From Marinoscillum sp040222955 (GTDB lineage Bacteria > Bacteroidota > Bacteroidia > Cytophagales > Cyclobacteriaceae), in NCBI RefSeq assembly GCF_040222955.1, contig NZ_JAVKCA010000020.1, positions 232,396 to 296,395 on the forward strand: a stretch of DNA of 64,000 nucleotides. Reading direction: 5' to 3'. Position 1 is the stretch's first letter. The number at the start of each line of letters is the position of its first letter. Positions 1-7,467 of the stretch are shown here, one piece after another. The notes beneath the pieces were generated by a model. It ran no database searches. It had not been told where the DNA came from and worked only from the letters and a program-made list of their open reading frames with translations. The position numbers were made by a program, and so were the translations under genes.

Positions 1-637
1 TTTTGAGGTCGTTGGCCAGGTTGTATTTTCGGATGTAATCCGGGTCCGGATAGTCCGTCCATTTTCCCCATCTGAAATCATTTTCGTTTTGGTGAATGAG
101 CGGGCGCTGGATTCCGGTTGCGAAAAGCCACTTTTCATTGATGTATGAAGCACCGGCCACGGCATCATAAGAGCCGAGACTTACCTGATAGTACATGGGC
201 AGGTGTCCACTGCCAAATTCGGAGTTACTGTTTTCTATGTCCGATTTACCGGAGGGGATTTTCCCGCCAAGGGTAATGCCCACGGTGCTGCCATTGCTCA
301 GCCGGATGGACCTGGACGCGCTGATGGACAGGTCTCCCAGCCCCTGTGTTTCACCAAGGCTACCGCTCACCATCTGATAAGGCACCTTCACCTGGATGGC
401 ATAGTAGTCGTTGATCCCGAAGGTCATGTCTGAGGTAAGGACCGTGATGATGGGGGTGAGGAGGGAAGTACCCCGGTAGTAGTTGAGCTCCAGTGACCTC
501 AGTTTGAAGTTTACCTTTTTGCTGTAGGCCTGGTCTGGCTTCATAGCCCCCATGGTGCAGAATCCCGCGTCGCTGCATCCCTGGGCATGGGAGAGGTAAG
601 CGCTAAAGATGATGATGGCGGTGATAAAATGGCGCAT
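1..637 (-). CDS. Outer-membrane beta-barrel protein (5' part, runs off the window)
   Basis: The reading frame starts at 637 on the minus strand and continues past base 1, giving about 212 residues without a stop. It begins with a clear signal peptide (MRHFITAIIIFSAYLSHAQG), followed by alternating polar and hydrophobic strands with many Gly, Tyr and Asn, such as GLGDLSISASRSIRL and TVGITLGGKIPSGKS. This pattern is typical of Bacteroidota transporter-like barrels of the MetA-pathway/porin type. The mature start is Cys-containing (GCSDAGFCTMGA). The substrate cannot be told. It is divergent from the lipoprotein gene at 827. The C-terminal strands lie outside the window. Confidence 0.72.
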   Translation of the reverse strand, partial: MRHFITAIIIFSAYLSHAQGCSDAGFCTMGAMKPDQAYSKKVNFKLRSLELNYYRGTSLLTPIITVLTSDMTFGINDYYAIQVKVPYQMVSGSLGETQGLGDLSISASRSIRLSNGSTVGITLGGKIPSGKSDIENSNSEFGSGHLPMYYQVSLGSYDAVAGASYINEKWLFATGIQRPLIHQNENDFRWGKWTDYPDPDYIRKYNLANDLK

Positions 638-826
638 AGTTTATCGTTTGGAAGAAAAACAACAGTTTGTTGCTAACCCCGTACGACGAATGTATGGAAA
701 ACGGGGCTTTAAAAAGTGCAAGCCAAAGTTAGAATTTTTTAATTTTTTTTCATAGCCCATTAAACCATCCACTCCATGTGCTGTCAAAGGGTGCGAAATC
801 AATTTAGGAATCAAAAAAATAGTATC

Positions 827-1693
827 ATGAAGAAGTTATCATTTTTAATGTCCGTTTTGACAGCCTTGTTTTTAGCCCTGCTTTTTACTGCTTGCCAGGA
901 CGACACAGGGGCGATGGAGAGTAGCTCCCTGTCTGAGACTGCCTCAGTAAGTGTGAGCTCTGAGGCTTCGGTGGCCTCCAGTATGGAGGATGTGGATTTG
1001 CTGGCAGATGCCGGGATGGAACTGTTTGCCAATTCGGGGCGCGGGTTAAGAGACCATTTGCTGGAATGCGCGGAGGTGGAGCACGATACGGCCAGCAACC
1101 TGATTACCATTGATTTTGGCGATGGCTGCGAGGACCGGTTTGGCACCTGGCGAAGTGGTAAGATCCTGATAGAATACAATGAGCGGAAGTATGTGCCGGG
1201 GGCTTACAGGATTGTCACTTTTGAGGATTTCTTCCTGGACAGTGTGCAGGTGGAGGGAACGCGTACCATCACCAACGTGACGAATACCTCAGAGGCGGGG
1301 ATTGCTTTCGAAACCTCATTGGTGGGGGGTAAGCTGACCTTTCCGGATGGCAGCACCATCACCCGGGATGCGGAGCATCTGAGAACCCTCTATGTGGGTG
1401 AGGAGCGCGAGGACAACTATGCCTCACTGTCGGGCAGTGCCAGTGGTACACTGCAGAATGGAGATGCCTACAGCTCCACCATCATGGAAGACCTGATCTT
1501 TAAGAGAGGCTGCAAAACCACAGGTGTACACATCCCGGTGGCGGGTGTACTGGAGATCGTCTCTGGTGATCGCACGGTGGTGATTGACTATGGCGATGGG
1601 GAGTGTGATAACCTGGCAGAGGTGACCATCAATGGTGAGACTGAAACCATCGAGGTAGAACCCCGGGGCAGAAGACCCCACAGAAGAGGATAA
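827..1693 (+). CDS. Lipoprotein with two GDG-type segments, function unknown
   Basis: A 288-residue protein that begins MKKLSFLMSVLTALFLALLF and carries a lipobox (LLFTAC) that would be cut before Cys, so it is probably a lipoprotein of the cell envelope. An in-frame ATG at 776 would add 17 residues ahead of the signal peptide, so the ATG at 827 is preferred. The body has a related segment twice: an ITIDFGDGC stretch near residue 95 and a VIDYGDGEC stretch near residue 255, each followed by a strand-rich region ending in a hydrophobic IEV/IEY-type strand. Cysteines stay next to both motifs and at KRGCKTTG, so disulfides are possible. I do not recognise a named family. A strong hairpin terminator follows. 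Confidence 0.75.
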   Translation: MKKLSFLMSVLTALFLALLFTACQDDTGAMESSSLSETASVSVSSEASVASSMEDVDLLADAGMELFANSGRGLRDHLLECAEVEHDTASNLITIDFGDGCEDRFGTWRSGKILIEYNERKYVPGAYRIVTFEDFFLDSVQVEGTRTITNVTNTSEAGIAFETSLVGGKLTFPDGSTITRDAEHLRTLYVGEEREDNYASLSGSASGTLQNGDAYSSTIMEDLIFKRGCKTTGVHIPVAGVLEIVSGDRTVVIDYGDGECDNLAEVTINGETETIEVEPRGRRPHRRG

Positions 1694-1724
1694 TTGTTAG
1701 CGTTGGGTTTTATATCAGGTAGGT

Positions 1725-1757
1725 GGGGTCGCGTCTGGGATGCGGCCCCTATTTTTT
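1725..1757 (+). terminator. Rho-independent terminator after the 827 lipoprotein
   Basis: An 8-bp stem GGGGTCGC / GCGGCCCC (one G-U pair in RNA), a 9-nt loop, then TATTTTTT. It lies about 30 bp after the stop codon of the lipoprotein gene. Confidence 0.7.
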
Positions 1758-1770
1758 GTGGTTGATCCTG

Positions 1771-1911
1771 CTACCTTGGAAATTCATCGATTCTGGAATA
1801 GTAATAAACATTTCCATGTTCGTTGCTCGGTTTCATGATCAATAAACCCTTGCCGAAGGAGATCTCATACTTCTGGTTATCAATGGTTCGATTCAGTCTG
1901 TTCTTTTTATT
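1771..1911 (-). pseudogene. C-terminal remnant of an unknown gene
   Basis: Directly downstream of the RloB gene, and overlapping its last bases, a minus-strand frame without a start codon is open for 46 codons and ends in TAG at 1771-1773. Its translation includes NQKYEISFGKGLLIMKPS and YYYSRIDEFPR, which read like a real folded C-terminus and not random sequence. There is no ATG that could start a gene of normal size, because the frame is closed by TGA at 1912-1914. The simplest reading is that the RloAB segment was inserted into, or recombined with, an older gene and left its tail. The parent family is not recognised. Confidence 0.4.
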
Positions 1912-2518
1912 TCAGTTCGATAAGAAATTTAACGAGTTCATGAATTGTTACATATGGATTTAATTCCCAAATCGGGATTCCAGCGTCAATGTCTACTTGT
2001 TTATTCCTTCTAAGCCTTTCTGCGTTACTGTCTGCTTCTTCAAATCGATTTCCCAATATTGGGAGCAACCTTGTTTTTCCGGGTTCATAGTCGTTGATGA
2101 AGTTTTGTCTTATAAAGTTCTTCACGTCATCTCCATTTGTAAATGGTCTTGCGGAATACTGAAAGTGTAGGATAAACCAAAATTCAATATTGAAGCTGGA
2201 GAATGCTATGTTAACAGTATTGGAATTAGCCTTCAAAAACGCTCTATCTCTGTTTGGTAGGTTGTCATGATCGAAGGCCACCCATACATGGTCGTATGGA
2301 GCACCTTCATATCTTGCTTTTTGCTTCCTCCTAATTGCTTCATTAACAAGGTTGAGAGGATCATGTCTTTTGAAATGTTCAACATCTATTTGAATCCCCC
2401 GCTGCTTTTCACGAGGTAGTTGATTTTTTATTTCTAACAAGTAATTCCTCTCAGTTTGCCCCTCACATAAGATCAAGATTTTTAGATTTAGCTTCCTTGA
2501 TTTTCTTGATCTTGCCAT
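1907..2518 (-). CDS. RloB-like TOPRIM-type protein (defence pair with RloA)
   Basis: A 203-residue basic protein. Near the N-terminus LILCEGQTERNYL gives Glu19 and Glu23, and VAFDHDN gives Asp83 and Asp85. This Glu...DxD layout is that of TOPRIM-like nuclease domains in the RloB/AbiLii family. It starts 1 bp after the stop codon of the ATPase gene, so the two are co-translated. RloB genes are known to occur with an AAA ATPase (RloA, AbiLi) and are associated with restriction loci and abortive phage infection; nuclease activity here is an inference. Base composition is AT-rich compared with the flanking core genes. A gene remnant follows the stop codon. Confidence 0.82.
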   Translation of the reverse strand: MARSRKSRKLNLKILILCEGQTERNYLLEIKNQLPREKQRGIQIDVEHFKRHDPLNLVNEAIRRKQKARYEGAPYDHVWVAFDHDNLPNRDRAFLKANSNTVNIAFSSFNIEFWFILHFQYSARPFTNGDDVKNFIRQNFINDYEPGKTRLLPILGNRFEEADSNAERLRRNKQVDIDAGIPIWELNPYVTIHELVKFLIELK

Positions 2519-2519
2519 T

Positions 2520-3791
2520 TTAAAACGTCATTTCCAATTCATTAATAATTGGAGTTGCACCGAATTTCCCACTATCATACCATTTGTCGTAAGGGACATT
2601 AGGACGGACGCCACTAATATCAGCCATGCTAAACAGATCGGTTTCACCTCTTTCATTCTTCTCTGCGAACCAAATCTGATCACGTCGAAAAACATCGCTA
2701 TCAAGTTGTGAAAGATCATGGGTTGCAAAGATCAATTGGGCATTTTTTTCGTTAATTGAAGGGTTGTGAAAGAGTTTAATAAGTGATTTTGTAATATGAG
2801 GGTGTAGGTTTTTTTCAAATTCGTCAACTACGAGAATTGTACCATCTTCAAAAGCATCGAGAATGATTCCTGTAAGCATAAATAAGCTTTGAGTTCCTTT
2901 AGATTCCTCGTTCTTGTCAAATTCTGTTTCTCCTACAATAGTGTCGTTCTCATAGACATTATGGACTGCCTTAATTTTGTATTTGTAGTCATCTTTGATT
3001 CTTTCAACTACAGAATCGGGTATATCCTGGGGGAGGGGGCTCTTTTCCCAATCAATTACCTCTGACTTCACCTTTGAGATACCTGTATCCAGCGCACAAA
3101 TGATTCGATTGAATTTCTCAATGAATTCAGTGTCATCGGGATCTGCTAGCCTTTTGGCGTATAGTTGTTGTATTCTGCTTTCGTGGAAATCTTCAAAGAA
3201 CGGATAGGATGCTAATTTTTCCTTGAAGAAATTGAAGACAGGAATTAATACTTCTACATTATCGAGAACAGCCTTTGATAAGAAAAGTTGATTTGGAAGA
3301 AGCTTCCTTTCAATCGATTTACGGTCACCTTTATAGTGTTCACCAAAAGCAATTGGTGTGTCAATTACTCTGGAGTAAATAACCGATGGTTGCTTTTTTG
3401 GTCGGAATACTAACTCTTCTCGGACAATTGTATCTTTCCTGAATTCTAAGAAAAGAGTGTAAAGAATATTATCAATATAAAAGTCAAGCTCAAACTTGAC
3501 CGATTGATTTTTATTTGATCTGTCAAGAAGGAAAGGTTCATATGGCCCTATTTCTTCGTTCGGTTCAAATTTTGCACTTCTAAGAACAAGAAAGTCAATT
3601 GCTGAAAAAGCCATAAGGATATTACTTTTCCCTGAGGCATTTGGACCATATATGACTGATGTTTTAAGAAGTTTTTTGTTGTGAACTTCAACAACGTTAT
3701 TGTAATGCTCTTTGAATGTTGTTGCTTCAAAGGAGAATTCTACTCGATTCTTAATCGATCTAAAGTTCTCTATGGCAATTCTTGATAGCAT
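2520..3791 (-). CDS. RloA-like AAA/ABC-type ATPase (AbiLi-like)
   Basis: A 423-residue ATPase of the AAA15/AAA21 group, the length usual for RloA/AbiLi proteins. The N-terminus (IENFRSIKNRVEFSFE) is typical of OLD/RecF-like ATPases. The Walker A motif is GPNASGKSN at about residues 49-57, and Walker B with the following His switch reads ILVVDEFEKNLHPH, then FATHDLSQLD near residue 355. The long middle part is an insertion typical of overcoming-lysogeny-like ATPases. With RloB it would form an ATP-gated effector complex acting on infection. A type A repeat stands about 100 bp upstream. It is not associated here with restriction-modification genes. Confidence 0.85.
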   Translation of the reverse strand: MLSRIAIENFRSIKNRVEFSFEATTFKEHYNNVVEVHNKKLLKTSVIYGPNASGKSNILMAFSAIDFLVLRSAKFEPNEEIGPYEPFLLDRSNKNQSVKFELDFYIDNILYTLFLEFRKDTIVREELVFRPKKQPSVIYSRVIDTPIAFGEHYKGDRKSIERKLLPNQLFLSKAVLDNVEVLIPVFNFFKEKLASYPFFEDFHESRIQQLYAKRLADPDDTEFIEKFNRIICALDTGISKVKSEVIDWEKSPLPQDIPDSVVERIKDDYKYKIKAVHNVYENDTIVGETEFDKNEESKGTQSLFMLTGIILDAFEDGTILVVDEFEKNLHPHITKSLIKLFHNPSINEKNAQLIFATHDLSQLDSDVFRRDQIWFAEKNERGETDLFSMADISGVRPNVPYDKWYDSGKFGATPIINELEMTF

Positions 3792-3890
3792 TTCTTTATA
3801 TTAGTGGGTTTTTGATGCTAATAACGTAAAAAAAATGCAAATAGTTTATTGATTCCTTGTTATTATTCTCGGTGCTGTTTCTTTCTGTAG

Positions 3891-3919
3891 ATTTTCAATC
3901 CTGAACAAACCATTATTGA
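3891..3919 (-). repeat. Type A interspersed repeat, copy 1
   Basis: Plus-strand core CTGAACAAACCATTATTG, also seen at 7312-7346 and 10051-10087. It lies 15 bp downstream of the DinB stop and about 100 bp upstream of the RloA start. In this copy the TTAACCCC lead-in is degraded to TTCAATC. Confidence 0.6.
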
Positions 3920-3933
3920 CCACCACACCGGCA

Positions 3934-4374
3934 TCACCGCTTATAAAAGATATAATCGGTCACGATGGGTTCTATGCCGTGCTGTCTGAGGTCAGAGATG
4001 ATCTGCCCCCTGTGGTGGGTGGTGTGATTGCTTACATGAAACAGTATTTCCTGGATGGTATTCTCAAATTCAGCACCGCTGGAGGTACGGTATTGGATGG
4101 GTTGGCTCAGGTCCGAATCGGCGATAATCTCCATGGTGCGCAGATGATTAGACTGGTCATAGGCCTGGCAGGTTTCGAGGGTGTGGAGCTGATTCACCCC
4201 CAGTGCTTTTTCAGTCACTATTCTGGCATTCCAGATCTGGTGGGCGTTGATCACATGTGAAAACAGGGGGATGGTCCGCACACTGATCCGCTCCTGCTCC
4301 CGGATGAGCAGCGCCACCAGTTGTTGATTGAAATGGTGCTGATACTCGAATATGTCTTTGAAGAAGGCTTTCAT
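3934..4374 (-). CDS. DinB-family metal-binding protein
   Basis: A 146-residue four-helix-bundle protein of the DinB/YfiT type. The metal-site pattern is visible: a first His in HVINAHQIWNAR near residue 43 and the C-terminal HVSNHTTHHRGQI, which is the family signature HxxxHHRGQ. Such proteins are putative thiol-dependent metal enzymes; the substrate is unknown. The start ATG at 4374 gives the standard family length. The gene follows the VOC protein gene by 23 bp on the same strand, so they are probably co-transcribed, and its GC content is closer to the core genome than to the defence genes on either side. Confidence 0.85.
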   Translation of the reverse strand: MKAFFKDIFEYQHHFNQQLVALLIREQERISVRTIPLFSHVINAHQIWNARIVTEKALGVNQLHTLETCQAYDQSNHLRTMEIIADSDLSQPIQYRTSSGAEFENTIQEILFHVSNHTTHHRGQIISDLRQHGIEPIVTDYIFYKR

Positions 4375-4397
4375 GGCTCTTTTACGATCCGCAGGGA

Positions 4398-4778
4398 TCA
4401 GGAGTTGGGTGCCTGCTTAAATTCTCCAAAGTGCCAGAGCACTCCTGAGGGATCATGCATGAAGAGCTCCCGGCCCCAGATTTCATTCCTGATTTCGGAA
4501 AACCGCACGGTGTTGAACCTGGCGGGCAGATTTTTCTTCAGGAGGTCCTCCTGGCAGCGATCCAGGTCGTCCACCTCCAGAAAGAGCATGGTGTTGTTGA
4601 TCCATTCTTTGGCATAGTAGTCCTGCAGGTAAAATGCCAGGTGCTCGTTGACTTTGAACAGGCTCATTTTGCGGTCTATCACCACCTCCTCAAAGCCCAG
4701 GAGGGAGTAAAACTGTCTCGATTCTTCAAAGACCCGGGCTCCTATAAAAGCGCGAATGGATTTGGACTGATAGGTCAT
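4398..4778 (-). CDS. VOC-family (glyoxalase-fold) protein
   Basis: A 126-residue single-chain vicinal-oxygen-chelate protein. Two beta-alpha-beta-beta-beta modules can be followed: SIRAFIGARVFEESRQFYSL...LGFEEV, then TMLFLEVDDLDRCQEDL...LFMHDPSGVLWHFGEF. The DPSGVLWHF ending is typical of the family. An upstream in-frame ATG at 4835 would add 19 polar residues that do not fit the fold, so the ATG at 4778 is preferred. The substrate is unknown: this branch includes bleomycin-resistance-like and glyoxalase-like members. It lies upstream of and next to DinB. Confidence 0.8.
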   Translation of the reverse strand: MTYQSKSIRAFIGARVFEESRQFYSLLGFEEVVIDRKMSLFKVNEHLAFYLQDYYAKEWINNTMLFLEVDDLDRCQEDLLKKNLPARFNTVRFSEIRNEIWGRELFMHDPSGVLWHFGEFKQAPNS

Positions 4779-4991
4779 GGTGTTTGTAGGGGTTGCCGGA
4801 TGCGATTCATTCTTTCTTAGCCTGTCCTCCATCAAAGCGAGTGTCCTTTTTTAAATGACACAGCAAGAGGATGGGTATCATCAGTTGGAGTGTTTTCAGG
4901 TGGTTTTTCACGGCAAAGGTCAGGTGATTCCTTAAAGATGCCCAAAATAGGTGAATTCAGCCATATGACCCACCCTGGATGTTAAATCCTA

Positions 4992-5045
4992 GGTGCCTGG
5001 CTGGCCAGTCTTGGCTTGCTTGTTGGAGGTAGGGCTCACAAGGGC
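4992..5045 (-). repeat. Type B 3'-end repeat, copy 1 (after HigA)
   Basis: On the minus strand the block starts GCCCTTGTGAGCCCT, continues with CTCCAACAAGC and ends GGCCAGCCAGGCACC. It begins 19 bp after the HigA stop codon. It matches copies at 5903-5956, 7403-7459 and 8129-8183. This copy has lost the perfect hairpin because the sequence after CTTGT is GAGCCCT. Confidence 0.7.
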
Positions 5046-5064
5046 AGATTTGTATGCCCACATC

Positions 5065-5376
5065 TTATGCGATATTTAGTTCGTTGTTCAGGAGCTCAAC
5101 CTTAAAATTCACCTTGGCTTTCAATGCCTCAAAGACTTTCAATATCGTCTCGATAGTGACATTTTTGGCGTTGTTTTCAAGTTTGGAAATTTGAGATTTC
5201 CGAACACCAATGAGTTCACCGAGCTGTTCTTGTGTGAGGTGCCGTTCCTTACGAGCAACCTTTATCATATCACCAATGAGTTCGAGTTTCAGCTCAAATT
5301 CAAATTGGTCTCTTCGAGGGGTCCCACTTTTTCCGATTAATAAATCCTGAGCTTCATCTAAACTATATGTTTTCAT
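5065..5376 (-). CDS. higA: HigA-like XRE antitoxin
   Basis: A 103-residue protein with an HTH_3/XRE domain in the second half: RKERHLTQEQLGELIGVRKSQISKLE at about residues 42-68, followed by a dimerisation helix and strand (KVFEALKAKVNFKVEL). It overlaps the toxin gene by 14 bp and follows it, the toxin-first order that is typical of HigBA. As antitoxin it would bind the toxin and repress the shared promoter upstream of 5719. The symbol reflects family similarity; the exact HigBA/RelBE subgroup is not certain. Confidence 0.82.
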   Translation of the reverse strand: MKTYSLDEAQDLLIGKSGTPRRDQFEFELKLELIGDMIKVARKERHLTQEQLGELIGVRKSQISKLENNAKNVTIETILKVFEALKAKVNFKVELLNNELNIA

Positions 5377-5719
5377 CTTTCTTTATTTTCTGTTCAAAAT
5401 ATTCCACCCTCATCTGTTCGGCCTTTTCAATTTCTTGGGAGCTCACTTTGTCTGTTTTCTTGACAAACCCATGGGTGCCACAAACCAGTGTCATTTCGTT
5501 ATTCTCCTTATCCCAAAAAGCAAGAATCCGATATTGAAGTCCAGCGTATTTGGTTCGGAATTCCCAAATGTTCTGATTTAGTTTCTTGAAAAGTTTGGGG
5601 TCATTTAAAATCTGCGCTTTCCTGATATTGTAGAATATCTTGTCTTGCACTTTATTATTTTGGCTTTTAATGAACGAGAAAGCCTCTTCTAACAACTTGA
5701 TCTCAAACTTTTTTTCCAC
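5363..5719 (-). CDS. higB: HigB/RelE-type toxin (Gp49-like)
   Basis: A 118-residue basic protein of the RelE/HigB Gp49-like group. Features are the N-terminal FEIKLLEEAFSFIKSQ, the central WEFRTKYAGLQYRILAFWD strand pair and the final helix. These proteins are ribosome-dependent mRNA endonucleases; the YRILAF segment carries the usual Arg of the group. The start ATG at 5719 follows an AT-rich spacer. The gene is first in a two-gene operon with HigA (14-bp overlap). Confidence 0.82.
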   Translation of the reverse strand: MEKKFEIKLLEEAFSFIKSQNNKVQDKIFYNIRKAQILNDPKLFKKLNQNIWEFRTKYAGLQYRILAFWDKENNEMTLVCGTHGFVKKTDKVSSQEIEKAEQMRVEYFEQKIKKDENI

Positions 5720-6019
5720 TAAATGTTCATTAGCTAATACATGACAAAGATAGATTAAGTTTCAATATAGGGAAACTTTATTTATCCATTGGTTGAAACA
5801 ACCACAATCAGGTTTACTAAAGTAGCAAGCGATTCCAACGAAAGCACTTAGGAAGATCGTTCAAGAATGAGAAGCCATTCAGCTTGGATTTTCAAATAGG
5901 GAGATGCCTAACTCGCCAGCCTTATCTCGATTATTGAAGACAGGGCTCACAAGGGCAGCGGGCATCGTGGGCTTATGAGGCACGCCTGGGGCTCACGGCC
6001 GTTTGTTCGATTTTGTTTA
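5720..6019. other. Intergenic region between HigB and the 6020 lipoprotein
   Basis: No gene is seen in this 300-bp stretch. Its 5' third (relative to the plus strand) is AT-rich and should hold the HigBA promoter. The second half contains type B repeat copy 2 (5903-5956). A second GGGCTCAC motif, with GGCTCACGG at 5991-5999, flanks it. No Bacteroidota -7/-33 promoter pair could be placed with confidence. Confidence 0.5.
5903..5956 (-). repeat. Type B 3'-end repeat, copy 2
   Basis: Minus strand: GCCCTTGTGAGCCCTGTCT, then CGAGATAAGGCTGGCGAG and the end GTTAGGCATC. It begins 63 bp after the stop codon of the 6020 lipoprotein gene. The end GTTAGGC has the form GTTRRRY of an integron attC core site. 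No complementary RYYYAAC site is seen at the other end. Confidence 0.7.
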
Positions 6020-6508
6020 TTAGAGCACGATTTCTAGATATCTCGAACTTTTATCACGGTCGTTATCCCAAACCAATTCATTCTGATACAACACACTTAC
6101 CACTTGCATGCTTCCATTTGAATATTTCTTGACTTCACAATCAAGTCTAATAGAATCCCTTCCCTCAATCTTCACTATTGTCGTTGCAATACCATCACTG
6201 TTTGTATGTTCACTTGTGAATAAGTCCATCACATATATTCCCGCGGATTGATCAAGTTCAATCACAAATCCTTTAGGGTAGTCTAGTAATGGTTCATTGA
6301 AAAGCATCTCATCCCCGTCAATTAAATAATAAACAAAAATGTCATTAAGTGAGATACTATTTTCGTTCGCTGGATTTAAAAGATCAGTATCGGAATTGTT
6401 TTTTATTGATAGAAAGACATTCATACTTACAAAAATCCCATCAGTATCATCTTCCTTACAACCAGTAAGGCAAGAAAGAGAAATCAATAAAATCATTAGT
6501 TGTTTCAT
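6020..6508 (-). CDS. Small lipoprotein, function unknown
   Basis: A 162-residue protein starting MKQLMILLISLSCLTGCKED. The lipobox LTGC places the lipid on Cys17. The mature part is strand-rich and acidic, with IVKIEGRDSIRLDCEVKK giving one further Cys. I do not recognise a family. It lies 38 bp after the CPBP protease gene on the same strand and before a type B repeat, so the protease and this lipoprotein may form one accessory unit. Base composition is AT-rich. Confidence 0.7.
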   Translation of the reverse strand: MKQLMILLISLSCLTGCKEDDTDGIFVSMNVFLSIKNNSDTDLLNPANENSISLNDIFVYYLIDGDEMLFNEPLLDYPKGFVIELDQSAGIYVMDLFTSEHTNSDGIATTIVKIEGRDSIRLDCEVKKYSNGSMQVVSVLYQNELVWDNDRDKSSRYLEIVL

Positions 6509-6546
6509 AGCTTCAAGTTGCCGTCTACACCACTAGCGCTTCGCGT

Positions 6547-7230
6547 TTATGTTGTCTTTTGTTCGAGGACATTCATTCTATAGCCTAAAATACCGCCATT
6601 TATGTCAATCGCAATATGTAGGAGAACTGCTATCCAAATGTTTTCAGTATAATAGTAAATAGCAGAAAACAACAGACCTAAGATCAATGAGCCGATAACA
6701 TTTCGCTTCCCCATACCGACATGTGTTATCGCGAAACTGATATTTACCAAAACAAATGCAATTAATAAACCGGCATTTTCTTTTAAAAACTCAAATAAAA
6801 AGACTCTGAAAATGAGCTCTTCACATATTCCGGCACTTATTGATAGCATGATAAACCAGTTAAATTCTCTTCTTGTTTTTGGCAGGTAGTGGTATATATC
6901 TTTCATTTTGCCCTTAATAATATCACGGTTGTCAGGGGTAACATTTGATGACTTGTATTGTATTACCGAAAACACCAGAACCAGGATTAAAAGTATAATG
7001 CCGGCCGTTGTAAAGTTTGGATACAGATTTAATGGGGGAAGTTGTGTGATGAGGTAATTAAGGAAAATCAATGTCGTCAAACCCCAAAATATCGCAATGG
7101 TTTCTTTATAATCAGTCAGTCTAAACTTGTCATCTCGGTTGATTCTGTTGTTCGTTTTTTGATAGGTTAACAAAAAGTATGTCGGATAAATGATCCCTAT
7201 GAGTCCTGCCAAAATGGTTGTCCAAATCAT
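6547..7230 (-). CDS. CPBP-family intramembrane metalloprotease
   Basis: A 227-residue membrane protein. It holds the CPBP (CAAX protease and bacteriocin-processing, Abi) signature: motif 1 ICEELIFRVFLFEFL, motif 2 SFAITHVGMG and motif 3 HIAIDINGGILG, which supply the two Glu and two His of the metal site. About six hydrophobic segments are visible. The ATG at 7230 (MIWTTILAGLIGIIYP) is preferred to one at 7275, which would add a polar, Cys/Arg-rich 15 residues ahead of the first membrane segment. Substrates are unknown; family members process peptides or give bacteriocin immunity. It sits between type A copy 2 and the 6020 lipoprotein. Confidence 0.85.
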   Translation of the reverse strand: MIWTTILAGLIGIIYPTYFLLTYQKTNNRINRDDKFRLTDYKETIAIFWGLTTLIFLNYLITQLPPLNLYPNFTTAGIILLILVLVFSVIQYKSSNVTPDNRDIIKGKMKDIYHYLPKTRREFNWFIMLSISAGICEELIFRVFLFEFLKENAGLLIAFVLVNISFAITHVGMGKRNVIGSLILGLLFSAIYYYTENIWIAVLLHIAIDINGGILGYRMNVLEQKTT

Positions 7231-7311
7231 GGTTGTGTTGCTGTTGTATCCTGACCGCCGACAATTGGCCATCAACCTCCGCTGCTGCTGGCCTTGTCAG
7301 CTCAATCTAAT

Positions 7312-7346
7312 GGATTTTAACCCCTGAACAAACGATCGTTGGCGAT
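7312..7346 (-). repeat. Type A interspersed repeat, copy 2
   Basis: Plus strand TTTTAACCCCTGAACAAAC, then GATCGTTGGCGAT. It differs from copies 1 and 3 at a few positions (GATCGTT for CATTATT). It lies 57 bp on the CPBP side of type B copy 3 and about 80 bp upstream of the CPBP start. Confidence 0.65.
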
Positions 7347-7402
7347 AGAGGAGTGTCTTTCTGGTAAGGGCGGCATCCGGAACATGAAAGGTTTCCAATA
7401 AA

Positions 7403-7459
7403 GGGCTCAACTGGCTCGCCAGCCTGATCTCGCTTGTTGGAGACAACTCCAACAAGGGC
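7403..7459 (-). repeat. Type B 3'-end repeat, copy 3, with perfect hairpin
   Basis: It contains the perfect palindrome CTTGTTGGAG-ACAA-CTCCAACAAG (10-bp stem, 4-nt loop on the plus strand, 7433-7456), then CGAGAT.AGGCTGGCGAG and the end GTTGAGC, again of the form GTTRRRY. It starts only 8 bp after the stop codon of the 7468 gene. The hairpin lacks a following U-run, so a plain terminator is not a full explanation. Confidence 0.75.
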
Positions 7460-7467
7460 AGAATGGT

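Noticed and set aside
203..433. Plus-strand open frame in the first 450 bp
   Set aside because: It is antisense to the outer-membrane barrel gene at 1-637, which has a signal peptide and strand pattern, so it is a shadow.
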